Source of the DNA: Saccoglossus kowalevskii
Lineage: Eukaryota > Hemichordata > Enteropneusta > Harrimaniidae
Length of the DNA: 23,792 nucleotides
NCBI RefSeq assembly: GCF_000003605.2
Contig: NW_003125901.1
Coordinates: 15,785 to 39,576, forward strand
Direction: 5' to 3'
A program made the position numbers and the translations under genes. Below, in pieces: positions 1 to 7,552 of this stretch (its first letter is position 1; every line of letters begins with the position of its first letter). The notes beneath the pieces were generated by a model that did not search any database, was not told where the DNA came from, and worked only from the letters and a program-made list of their open reading frames with translations.

Positions 1-76
1 AACCATTGTAAATAAGTGTTTTCTGTCTACTTGATTGCCCTTTTTAATAAATAGCTATTTAAAAATATATTTTGAT

Positions 77-122
77 GGGAAACAGACTAGACTAGCTCTG
101 TATGAGCTAATTTCTGTTTCCC
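77..122 (+). other. 3' UTR stem-loop of the LINE tail
   Basis: The outer stem is perfect over 10 bp: GGGAAACAGA at 77-86 pairs with TCTGTTTCCC at 113-122. A second perfect 6-bp stem sits inside: TAGCTC at 93-98 with GAGCTA at 104-109 around a TGTAT loop. Two nested perfect stems about 100 nt before the element's end suggest the reverse-transcriptase recognition structure. That role is inferred, not shown. Confidence 0.65.
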
Positions 123-217
123 AGCTATAGATTAATATTATTATTATTTATCAATATTTATTAGCTATTATTTATTGTTGTATTGTTATTCTTTTATGTA
201 ATCTATGGCAAATAAAC

Positions 218-241
218 ATTATTATTATTATTATTATTATT
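218..241. repeat. (ATT)8 microsatellite, LINE 3' tail
   Basis: Eight perfect ATT units. On the minus strand this run reads as a false asparagine tract that extends the broken endonuclease frame beyond residue KF. It is better explained as the replication tail of the plus-strand LINE that ends here. Confidence 0.85.
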
Positions 242-583
242 AAATTTATTCTTAATAATTTTCAGACCTGAGGCTTTGGAAATTAGGAGTGCTACCCCTC
301 TCATACCACGGTTGCACTGGTCACGGCAATTATCGGTTATTACATCACCATCCCAAAGTGTTTTAATGGTTGGAACAATGGAGTCCTGCCAGAAGGTTTC
401 TTGAATTGCAAGAATGTCAACTTTATGTGCATTAGCATAATGAATTAAATTGTTCAGTTTATTGATGTTTCGTAAACCATTGGCGTTTGCGGAGGCTACC
501 ACAACCATTAAAACACTGAGGGATGAGAGGAACATTAATAATAAATAGCACTTAATCATTATTGTCAGATAGATTACCGTCAT
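242..583 (-). pseudogene. LINE copy B ORF2: N-terminal part of APE-type endonuclease, interrupted
   Basis: Minus-strand open frame matching the start of an apurinic-endonuclease-like domain of L1/Tx1-type LINE ORF2, which nicks the target DNA for target-primed reverse transcription. Visible motifs are the N-terminal ASANANGLRN (catalytic Asn region) and DILAIQET, whose Glu (codon at 398-400) is the metal-binding catalytic residue. GVALLISK then matches the next beta strand. About 80 residues of the domain are present; the remainder and all of the reverse transcriptase are gone because the plus-strand LINE tail (1-241) is inserted here. The frame stays open upstream to about 700 and overlaps the tail of ORF1. 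It is a dead fragment. Confidence 0.8.
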
Positions 584-584
584 T

Positions 585-1260
585 GTTTTTCGATTTTGCG
601 TGAGCTTGCCTGAATGTTCTAGATTTGGTCTGGGTGTGTTCTTTTTTCTTCTAGTTGGTGCAGTTGGATCAGGCTGGTTTTCCTTGTTGTTGTCTGTTGA
701 AGACTCATGTTGTCTTTTTTTTTTACATTTGTTCTAGTAGAAAGTTCATCATTGTCGACATCGATTGGTATTGGTAAGGTTTCGGTAGCCGGTGGGGAAG
801 AAATTGAGTAATCAGGAGGGTTAACATTTGCAGTCTCGTCGTTCTTTTCTCTGATTGTTGTGAATTAGCTTGACACAATGCCTGTTCTCCTCGAATTTCA
901 CAGCGTATGATAGAGATTTAATACCTGTTGGGAATTCGACCCTTACAAATCTTATGCCATTTTCTTCTCTGTGGAATTTATGAATCACACGGCTTCGAAT
1001 TATAATTTCATCGTCATCAATATACACATTGGAACGTTAAGAAATGATACAGTAGTAAACTTTCTGGTTACACCACATACTTCGATCTCATTGCCCCTAA
1101 GAGTTACACCTTGTTGAAACAGCGAGTCGATTTTCACGGTAGACTTTATTGTTAGCTGCCAAGTGCCATTAATATTCATACAGCTTAGAATTGATCTCGC
1201 CGATGTTGCCAGATTCAATGACCTCAATAGCAGAATATCCCTCATCACACAATGTTATTG
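585..1260 (-). pseudogene. LINE copy B ORF1 (gag-like), frameshifted and lacking zinc knuckles
   Basis: Broken minus-strand ORF1 homologous to that of copy C. Shared blocks are SCMNINGTWQ (copy C: ACVNVNGLWQ) and GIRFVRVEFPTGIKSLSYAV (copy C: GTRFVRVEMPAAIKSLPYAV), followed by HNNQ. In copy C three CCHC knuckles follow HNNQ directly. Here, after HNNQRKERRD, the sequence jumps to a hydrophilic Pro/Thr/Asn/Lys-rich tail (about 840-585), so the knuckle segment is deleted. There is one frameshift near 1010, one at the deletion, and one in an A10 run (minus strand) near 716-725. ORF1 proteins of this group bind the element RNA in the RNP; without knuckles this copy would be defective. Confidence 0.7.
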
Positions 1261-1513
1261 TATGTTCCTTGGTTCCGCTTGTTCAAGCTCCTATGGCGGC
1301 CATCTTGCCTTCAGTACCAGCCTGAACAGATCTTCTGTTTAGGCTGGATAGTCGCGAAAACGACGGCAGATTACCACAATAGTAGTACAGAAAGAATTTT
1401 CGTTAATAAAGGAAGCAGGAGAGCTAAAAATCCGAAGTAAATGCAGAGCTACACGCTGGATTACACCGGATTGCAGGAGCTGAAAAATTCCATTCATCAG
1501 AATTGGATGCCAT
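1261..1513 (-). other. LINE copy B 5' leader between tRNA-like array and ORF1
   Basis: Sequence between ORF1 and the tRNA-Val-like repeats. It contains the block AGCTCCTGCAATCC (minus strand, 1471-1484), also present at the equivalent place in copy C (4538-4551), showing that both copies share the leader. No coding sequence is recognised; open frames here are unconvincing. Confidence 0.5.
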
Positions 1514-1596
1514 TTAACCAAACAGTGTAGACATGAATAGACAAAGTGGCATAAAATGACGAAAAATGTTATGAGAATAAATCGAAAGTTATTAAT

Positions 1597-1669
1597 TGGT
1601 TTCACTGACGATCGAACTCAGAACCTTATTCGTGTAAAGCAGGCGTTATAACCGCTACACCATGAAACC
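1597..1669 (-). tRNA. tRNA-Val(UAC)-like sequence, degenerate (array unit 1)
   Basis: A 73-nt minus-strand cloverleaf-like sequence starting GGTTTCATGG and ending TGAAACCA, with anticodon loop TTTACAC (UAC, Val). The acceptor stem is perfect and A and B boxes are readable. The T stem has a G-G mismatch and the anticodon stem is degraded. No run of four or more T follows closely. It is best called a tRNA-derived repeat head rather than a working tRNA gene. Confidence 0.55.
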
Positions 1670-1778
1670 AGTTTCAATTATGAAACAGTGGTTATAACCC
1701 CTACACCCTGAACTAAACTGTGCAGACACGAATTGGCAAAGTTGCATAAAATTGTGAAAATTGTTACGATAATAAATC

Positions 1779-1783
1779 AAAAA
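1779..1783 (-). terminator. Possible pol III terminator (T5) behind tRNA-Val-like unit 2
   Basis: Five T on the minus strand, about 10 nt after the discriminator base of the tRNA-like sequence. At the same place unit 1 has only TTT. The spacing fits pol III termination; activity is inferred. Confidence 0.45.
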
Positions 1784-1792
1784 GTTATTAAT

Positions 1793-1865
1793 TGGTTTCA
1801 CTGAGAATCGAACTCAGGGCCTTGTGCGTGTAAAGCAGACGTGATAACCGCTACACCATGAAACC
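1793..1865 (-). tRNA. tRNA-Val(UAC)-like sequence, nearly intact (array unit 2)
   Basis: A minus-strand 73-nt sequence that folds as tRNA-Val. The acceptor GGTTTCA/TGAAACC and the T stem CTGAG/CTCAG are perfect, the T loop is TTCGATT, and the D arm has A14, G18 and G19. The anticodon stem TCTGC/GCACA has a single C28-C42 mismatch, and the loop TTTACAC carries anticodon UAC after U33. The A box (TGGTGTAGCGG) and B box (GAGTTCGATTC) look intact. A T5 run lies about 10 nt downstream (plus-strand A5 at 1779-1783), which could terminate pol III. It sits in a repeat array upstream of a LINE, so it may drive that element or be a repeat-borne tRNA gene. No function is proven. Confidence 0.65.
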
Positions 1866-2029
1866 AGTTGGAATTACAAAACAGTGGTTATAACCCCTAC
1901 ACCCTGAACTAAACTGTGCAGACACGAATTGTCAATGTTGCATAACATTTTGCAAGTTGTTGCGAGAATAAATCAAAATTTATTAATTGGTTTCGAGAAT
2001 AAATCAAAAATTATCATCAATTATGGTAT

Positions 2030-3700
2030 GGTATGGTATCATTTAAAATAAGTTTGTTGTGAAAGATTGGCTGGTAGTATATGTCTATAAGGGAATTTGG
2101 GCTGGCATCTATTTGCTGGGAAATTTTATTCCAGGCGTGAAGCATTTCGGCATAAAATGAAAGTAAATTGGTGAATTGAGGTTGCAGTATTTGTTTATTT
2201 TATAGGTCATTAAATATTTAAATTTATGGTTATATTCGGATTTCAAATATTTCTTTATTCATTTTAACCGAAATGCTGAACGTCTGGAAGGTTAATTCCC
2301 CCCGAAGATATTGGACTTGTAATGACGTCATACTTAATTAAGTGTTTGCGATTATTCCATATGAATGCTGTTATTGATTTGTTGTATTTGAAAGGATTTC
2401 CTCAGATATTGGGGTAACAGATAAGGGATGATACAATATGGACGATACCAGAGTGTTTACAATTAGAGGTTTTCCTTTTAGGGAAAACTTTCTTCGTTTC
2501 CAATGATTTAGTATGGTTTCGCATTTTGACATTTTTTTATTCCAGTTACTATTTATTAAATTAATATATATATTATTTAAAAAATAAGAATTTCATTTTT
2601 ATTTTCATTAAGAGATAGCCCCATAATTATTGAATGTTTCTAATGATGCTAAAATTGATTGTTCGTCGGAGAGAGTGAGTGTTGTGTTGTCAGCGTGTTG
2701 ATACATTAATGACATTCTATCAGTACAAGGGAGTGGTATGCCTTTAATTAGGGGATTGGATTTAATCAGTGTATTCAGGGGCTCGAAACGACGTAAAGCA
2801 TGGCAGATAAAGGAGATCCCTGTCTGACCCCCCCCCCCCTCTGAGTTACAGGAAATGGTTTTGTTAGGTATCCGTTACACTTGACCCTAGTGTGGATATC
2901 TTTATATAGGATTGATATCCATTGTCTAAAATTATGGCCAAAATTATATAATTTTAAAATATTTAATAAATAGTCCTGGTCAGCACGGTTGAAAGCCTTC
3001 ATTTGGTCTAATTTAAATATGCACCTAGGCTTGTTAGTTTCATTTTCATAAGGGGTTAAATCACGTATACAGAATACATTATCCACAATATCCCTTCCTT
3101 GGACACATGACTGGTCCTCGGAGATGATCGTGCCGATAGCTTTTCGTAATCGTATTGCTAATAATTTGGAAATAATTGTATAGTCACTTTTTAATAGAGA
3201 GATATGACGCCAATTAGAAAGGAAACGTTTATCGATGTTTTTCTTGGGGACTAATTACACTCGACCGAAAGGATTCAGGGAGGGTACCATTTTCAATAAT
3301 ATTATTAATAATATCAAAAATATCATGGAAAGTTTCACTCCAAAGATTTGTCATTTACCATCTCAAAAAGAACTGAAGTAACTTCTCAGACAGTGTTGGT
3401 TTTCTTTCGAGAAATTGTTTATCATCTTGGGATAATTAGGAAATTATTTTATCTTCAAGGTGTAACTGATTCTTCTGTAAATAACTTTGTTGTGGGTGGC
3501 AGAAACGATTTCGTCTGAAGTGTAGACAGTTTTTCCCCTGTCATTGATAACTACATTGAGAACTTTAGTTTTTTGTTTCTCCCTTTTCATACAATTTGAT
3601 TTAGCTGCGTATTGCAGCGCCCTCAGATTTAAATTTTACGATGTCATCTAGTTCGTTTTTTAATTTTCTGTGTTTTTGAATTTCATTAGCTTCCTTCTCA
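2030..3700 (-). pseudogene. LINE copy C ORF2: reverse transcriptase and C-terminal region, broken; endonuclease missing
   Basis: Minus-strand remains of an L1/Tx1-type reverse transcriptase in several frames. In order: NWRHISLLKSDYTIISK and QGRDIVDNVFCIRDL (about 3250-3050); motif A KLDQMKAFNRAD with the catalytic Asp codon at 3006-3008; motif B GVRQGSPLS at about 2810-2830; a frameshift near 2785; then NTLIKSNPLIKGIPL and motif C as QHADN instead of YADD (2686-2697). Downstream, SGGINLPDVQHFG and AWNKISQQID are typical of the post-RT region. The element stops near 2030 beside the array of copy B. ORF1 is followed directly by pre-RT sequence, so the endonuclease is deleted. Inactive: many stops, and the second motif-C Asp is Asn. 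Confidence 0.8.
2828..2839. repeat. C12 homopolymer inside RT motif B
   Basis: Twelve C on the plus strand. On the coding strand this reads as glycines just before VRQGSPL, where the family normally has a single RG. Slippage expansion by two codons, or a sequencing length error, would explain it. Confidence 0.8.
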
Positions 3701-3705
3701 TCCAC

Positions 3706-4330
3706 TTAAATCTCGATGTTAGTTTCATTAACTCCGTCGATCCCATCCGTTCTACTCGAATCTTCATCTATGCTTTCCAGGGATGGGGAAATCTCAGAGC
3801 AATTACGGGCAGTATGTTCGGGTTGATGACAGTTTGAACATTTTTTGTTGGTGCAGTTTCTTTCTATATGGCCGGCTTGTTTACATACTTTGCAGGTGTA
3901 CTGAGGACAGTTGTAAATTAAATGGTCATCGCTTAGGCAGTTTTTACAAACTTGTTGTTGGTTGTTGTGCAGTGGACGGATATATTGTCCATTGTCCTCC
4001 AACCTTACAGCATAGGGCAGTGACTTGATTGCAGCTGGCATTTCAACACGCACAAAGCGTGTCCCGTTCTCAATGTCCGATGTTTCTAATGGCAGCACTT
4101 CTAAGAGTACATCCAAAACATCTAGTTTGTCAATTATAGTATCATCATTGATATAAGCTGGCACGTTGAACAGTGACACAGTAAGGAAATTACGGTTTAC
4201 ACCATGAACATCAATGTTAACACACTGCCATAAACCATTCACATTAACACAGGCTAGAACACTATCTTCTCCGCTGGTAATTGCCCAGCATTAACAACAT
4301 CTACAACACTGTAGTTATTGTCACTACGAC
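3706..4330 (-). pseudogene. LINE copy C ORF1: gag-like protein with three CCHC zinc knuckles
   Basis: The main open frame (3706-4242) gives about 178 residues. The displayed first codon is GTG, and the homologous frame continues upstream to about 4330 after a frameshift (YSVVDVVNAGQLPAEK, matching copy B YSAIEVIESGN). Residues 60-80 hold the shared RFVRVEMPAAIKSLPYAVR block. Three knuckles of form C-x2-C-x4-H-x4-C follow at residues 99-112, 117-130 and 135-148, then an acidic Ser-rich tail. CCHC ORF1 proteins of Tx1-like and related LINEs bind nucleic acid in the retrotransposition RNP. ORF1 ends at 3706 and runs straight into pre-RT sequence, so its normal C terminus and the endonuclease were lost in one deletion. 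Confidence 0.8.
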
Positions 4331-4560
4331 GACAGTGTTATCCTTGCAGGCAGGTGGCCAAATATTATGAGCGGCCATCATGGCCAGCCCACAATACAAG
4401 GTGATTTGGCAACCAGTAAAATACAGCAACAAAAAAACAAAATACGGCAATAGTATAAGATTGCCAAAGTAATTTGCAGCAAATAAACTGCTACGATGAG
4501 CTAGGGATGGCTGAAAACTAGCCTTATATTTTTTGGATTGCAGGAGCTATCCACAAACAT
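4331..4560 (-). other. LINE copy C 5' leader
   Basis: Non-coding on the minus strand between ORF1 and the tRNA-like repeats. It carries AGCTCCTGCAATCC (4538-4551), identical to the block in copy B. Nothing else is recognised. Confidence 0.5.
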
Positions 4561-4569
4561 GTCCACATC

Positions 4570-4697
4570 GGACGAGAACTAGTGGTTATAACCCGTATAC
4601 CATGAACCAAACAGTGCAGATATGATTTGACAAATTTTGTATGAGAATAAATCGAAAATTATTAATTTGTTTCAATGAGGATCGAACTCAGAGCTAT
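4570..4697 (-). repeat. tRNA-Val-derived monomer of LINE copy C, partial
   Basis: On the minus strand this reads as a truncated tRNA 3' half (B box GAGTTCGATCC region, 4667-4694), then the same AT-rich body as in copy B (GATTTATTCTCATA..., ...CTGCACTGTTTGGTTCATGG), then a tRNA 5' half with A box GGGTTATAACCACTAG (about 4582-4605). CTGTTTGGTT at the body end is shared exactly with copy B at the same junction. The tRNA is cut at 4697 by unrelated AT-rich sequence. Confidence 0.65.
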
Positions 4698-5190
4698 ACA
4701 ACATCTTATTGTAATTATTACAAAATTTGTTTCCAATTGAATAGCTTCTGGTATGTGTTCTATGTGCATAGTTTATATAGCTATTCATATTCAAGATTAT
4801 GCACTGGATTTTTCTATTACATGACAATTAATGCCTATGGCACTTGTCATATTCCCCTTACGAATAATCATAAAGGACAGTTATTCTAATTAAATCACGT
4901 GTTCATACAATTGAGTAGAAATGCCAAATTATTCATACCCACATTACGTGTTTTCGTGTGAGCATTCAGTATTAATTACCCTTTTGAGTTCTGGCTACTA
5001 CTTTAAGAATTTAACGAAGGGACGGCCATAATATGCATGTCTGTATCTTAATATATTTCAGAGGAGTATTAATGTGTCCTGGTACATCTGCAGCCTCAAG
5101 TCATTAAAGTCATTAGCTGCAATGAATAAATATAAGACACCATTAATTAAATAATATTTATTTTGACACAATATTTATTAAAATTGTAAT
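4698..5190. other. AT-rich sequence splitting the tRNA-like array, nothing recognised
   Basis: About 490 bp of AT-rich DNA between two blocks of tRNA-Val-like repeats. No protein similarity, terminal repeats or tail could be seen. It may be a later insertion into the array or decayed array sequence. Confidence 0.35.
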
Positions 5191-5480
5191 GTTTTTAATA
5201 TTACTTGGTTGCGCAGAAGATCGAGCTCAGGGCCTACTGCATGTAAAGCATACGTGATAACCACTACACCATGAAAACCAGTGGGAAGTGTATAGCATGA
5301 ACCAGACACGAATGTGTATGAATTCACAAAATGGCATAACATTTGTTATATATAATTAATTGAAAATTATTTATTGGTTTCACTGACGATCGAACTACGT
5401 GAAAAACAGACGTGATACCCGCTACATCATTTAACAGTATATAGCTCAAGGCAGACATGATAAGCGCTGACGTTTTTTGA
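5191..5480 (-). repeat. Further tRNA-Val-derived monomers (LINE copy C 5' region), decayed
   Basis: One head spans 5206-5280 (minus strand TGGTTTTCATGGTGTAGTGG...), still with anticodon-loop TTTACAT (UAC) and B box GAGCTCGATC but a mutated acceptor. A body with ATGCCATTTTG follows, then a second head at 5385-5430 that has lost its anticodon arm by a short deletion. A fragment of a third is at about 5448-5475. Same family and orientation as the 1514-2023 array but older. Spacing between the two heads is about 180 bp. Confidence 0.6.
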
Positions 5481-6140
5481 ATGGCAGTATAATGGTCATA
5501 TTTTTACTACACACATAAAATGACCCATATTTTTGTTGTTGTCACTAATATAATGGTTCAGAAAAAACCTGCTACGCCATGTGAGCTCACTGTGTGCCGA
5601 CCCCAGTGAAATAGTAACGTAGACATCGGTGACTGCTGGTAGACTACACAACCTGCGCAGTATTGACATGATTTAATTATAACGATTAAAATACTGCGAT
5701 TGGCACATTAAGTATGAATTTGGTTGTAAATTATAGATATTTTTGAAACTTAGGTTATATTAATGATATCAAACATATTGTCAAATTATATTAACCAATT
5801 AATCCCACTAAGAATGTTTTCGAAAACACATGTATTGCTACTGAACACATTCAAAATACTAACTATTTGCCTAACACTGACTTCACTTCCAAATATTACT
5901 TATATTACATTTTGTTTCTTTTCGATAACAACAAGATAAGCTTTTGAAGCACATGTGTGGGGCAACACTATGCTTGGTACCATGTTTGATGAGTTCACAC
6001 TTTCGGCTTGTTGTGTAATCACAAAAATAATTTTTCAATGACTTACTGTCATGTACAACCAAATGTGAAGTATACCTTGATTTCAACCAAAATTTGTTGC
6101 CGAACGTGTTGCATATTAAATGTATCACCCTGCAAACTTT
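5481..6140. other. Non-coding sequence, nothing recognised
   Basis: AT-rich. A minus-strand open frame reaches from the endonuclease fragment into this stretch to 5883, but past about 6150 it shows no endonuclease or RT similarity. No reverse transcriptase belonging to the L1-like element was found here. Confidence 0.4.
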
Positions 6141-6448
6141 TTTTATGAGTAAGTATGGTTTGTTGGAAAGATCAATAGAGATAATAATGACTCTACCCGT
6201 GGCATCACTTGTTACGAAATTGATTTTATATTCCATGTTTCGAATAACAATGGCTGTTCCTCTACTTAACGAGCTCCCATGAGAGAATATGAAGTGACCA
6301 CCAATTTACCTGCTCAACACTGTTTCATCCCTCTCCAAGGTATGGTCTCCTGTAGAAAAATAATATTAGAGTTAGTATTTTTTAACCAATTGAACATACC
6401 CAGTCTTTTCTGATGATTGCCCAGGTCTCTCTTATTGAGTGATAACAT
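6141..6448 (-). pseudogene. L1-like ORF2: N-terminal endonuclease fragment, frameshifted
   Basis: The minus-strand start codon at 6446-6448 begins MLSLNKRDLGNHQKRLGMF, the usual start of an L1-type APE endonuclease (normally SLNVRGL), then NSNIIFLQET with catalytic Glu codon at 6347-6349. A frameshift near 6310 moves to FSHGSSLSRGTAIVIRN, then INFVTSDATGRVIIISIDL and KPYLLI, the strand before the NVYAPN motif. Similarity then stops. Only about 100 residues of the domain remain and no reverse transcriptase follows. Orientation and order fit the intact ORF1 at 7553-8362 as the same element, separated by about 1.1 kb of other sequence. Typical target-nicking role; certainly inactive. Confidence 0.75.
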
Positions 6449-6454
6449 TTTAAA

Positions 6455-7515
6455 GGACGCATTCATTTATATATAACATTTTCAATTTCCGTGGTACAGT
6501 CATTCTATTACCTTTCATTTTCATTACTGGGGCAAAGTAAAATAAAAGAAAAGAGAAGGCACCAACCAAAAACAAACAAAGAAAAAATGACAAGGATAAT
6601 GGGAGCAAGCTGCTAACTACCACGGTAGCAACTAACAAAAAACAGAACAAGCAAAAAACAAAAAGGCAAGATAGAGATGGCAAGAGGTCATACAAAAAGT
6701 GAACATATTAAGTTTTAGAGATAAACATCATCTCTTTACATAACAAATAACGGAATTTTTTTTTCCGCTTACAAAAATCAGGGCAGATACATAGAATGGT
6801 TACTACTATACTCCCCCGTCAATGGGAAGATAGGGTATAAACAAAAAACAAACAAGAAAACGATATAATATGGGAGAAGATTTTTAAAACAAATCTCTGT
6901 ATAGTTTTAACAAATGTGTGCATCCAAGAAAGATGCATATCATACGAACGATCTTCTCTGCTAATTTGCTAATTTGGCATCTTCAAATCACTTTTCTACT
7001 AGTCAAACTACATTTACTTATTAAACTAAAGTCGATAGAATACATTATTTTGGCATACAGTTTACTTGTGAAAAGCTGTAAAGGAACTGAACTGTTTGTG
7101 TGTTACCTTGTTCCCAGTGTAACCATGCCAAACTGCAAAGAGGTACTTAATATATTTGGAGAATATTACATAGTCAGATATAGCATTTCAAGCCTGGGTA
7201 ACACAGTCCCATAGCTGATGGATTCTTGCATAGTTTAACAAAATTTACGCACCTTAAAATGAGTGGTTACAAATACCTCTGCTGCTTGTGCGAACGCCAT
7301 TTGCTTTGTTTTAAAGAGAAAACTTACATAGGCACAACCTGTAACATATTAATACTAATAAAGCATAGTCTACAGCGCATATGGTATCATTTAATGAAAA
7401 GCTGTCAGAGTTGCCGCAATTTCCTATGCAAAAAAAACAGATCATTAATTTAATGATAAAAGTGAAACATAGACTCTTACAAAAAAAAAAAAAAAAGAAA
7501 AAGAAAGAAAGGCTA
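6455..7515 (+). mobile_element. Probable retroposed insert with poly(A)-like tail splitting the L1-like element
   Basis: About 1 kb lies between L1-like ORF1 and ORF2, which normally sit close together. The plus strand ends in A16 followed by an A/G-rich run (about 7481-7510), as expected of a retroposed RNA. Content: a purine-rich, A-rich stretch at 6535-6680, then AT-rich sequence with plus-strand open frames at 6918-7214 and 7226-7453 that match nothing recognised. An AATAAA occurs about 7355, some 120 nt before the tail. No clear target duplication was identified. It may be a processed transcript copy or a non-autonomous retroelement. Confidence 0.35.
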
Positions 7516-7552
7516 GTATTGTTATCTTGCTGGCTATAGCATACGACTTATA

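Larger units (their letters stand above)
1..241 (+). mobile_element. 3' end of a plus-strand non-LTR retrotransposon (5' truncated or running off the window)
   Basis: No coding sequence remains. What is seen is a 3' UTR: AT-rich sequence, a two-part stem-loop at 77-122, then a short AT-rich tail ending in (ATT)8 at 218-241. Such a hairpin followed by a short simple-repeat tail is the layout of CR1/L2-like and related LINE 3' ends, where reverse transcriptase recognises the RNA hairpin (family knowledge). Immediately after the (ATT) tail the sequence becomes the interrupted endonuclease gene of an opposite-strand LINE, so this piece was inserted there. The clade cannot be fixed without coding sequence. 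Confidence 0.6.
1514..2023 (-). repeat. Tandem array of ~195-bp tRNA-Val-derived monomers upstream of LINE copy B
   Basis: Direct tandem repeat read on the minus strand. tRNA-like heads end at 1597, 1793 and 1988, giving spacings of 196 and 195 bp. A body landmark, AAACWGTG, recurs at 1520, 1715 and 1911. Each monomer holds a full tRNA-Val(UAC)-like sequence of 73 nt, an AT-rich body of about 90 nt, and a second A-box-bearing tRNA 5' half (minus strand of 1686-1713 and 1882-1909). The array is truncated at both ends: only GAAACCA of the outermost tRNA survives at 1988-1994, and only the body of the innermost unit is present. It abuts the LINE 5' leader directly. It may be the element's promoter region or a tandem SINE insertion. 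Confidence 0.8.

Noticed and set aside
3783-4028. 81-codon plus-strand frame
   Set aside because: Shadow of the zinc-knuckle ORF1 on the other strand.
6450-6695. 81-codon hydrophobic minus-strand frame resembling membrane segments
   Set aside because: It is the complement of an A/G-rich low-complexity stretch, with no family match.
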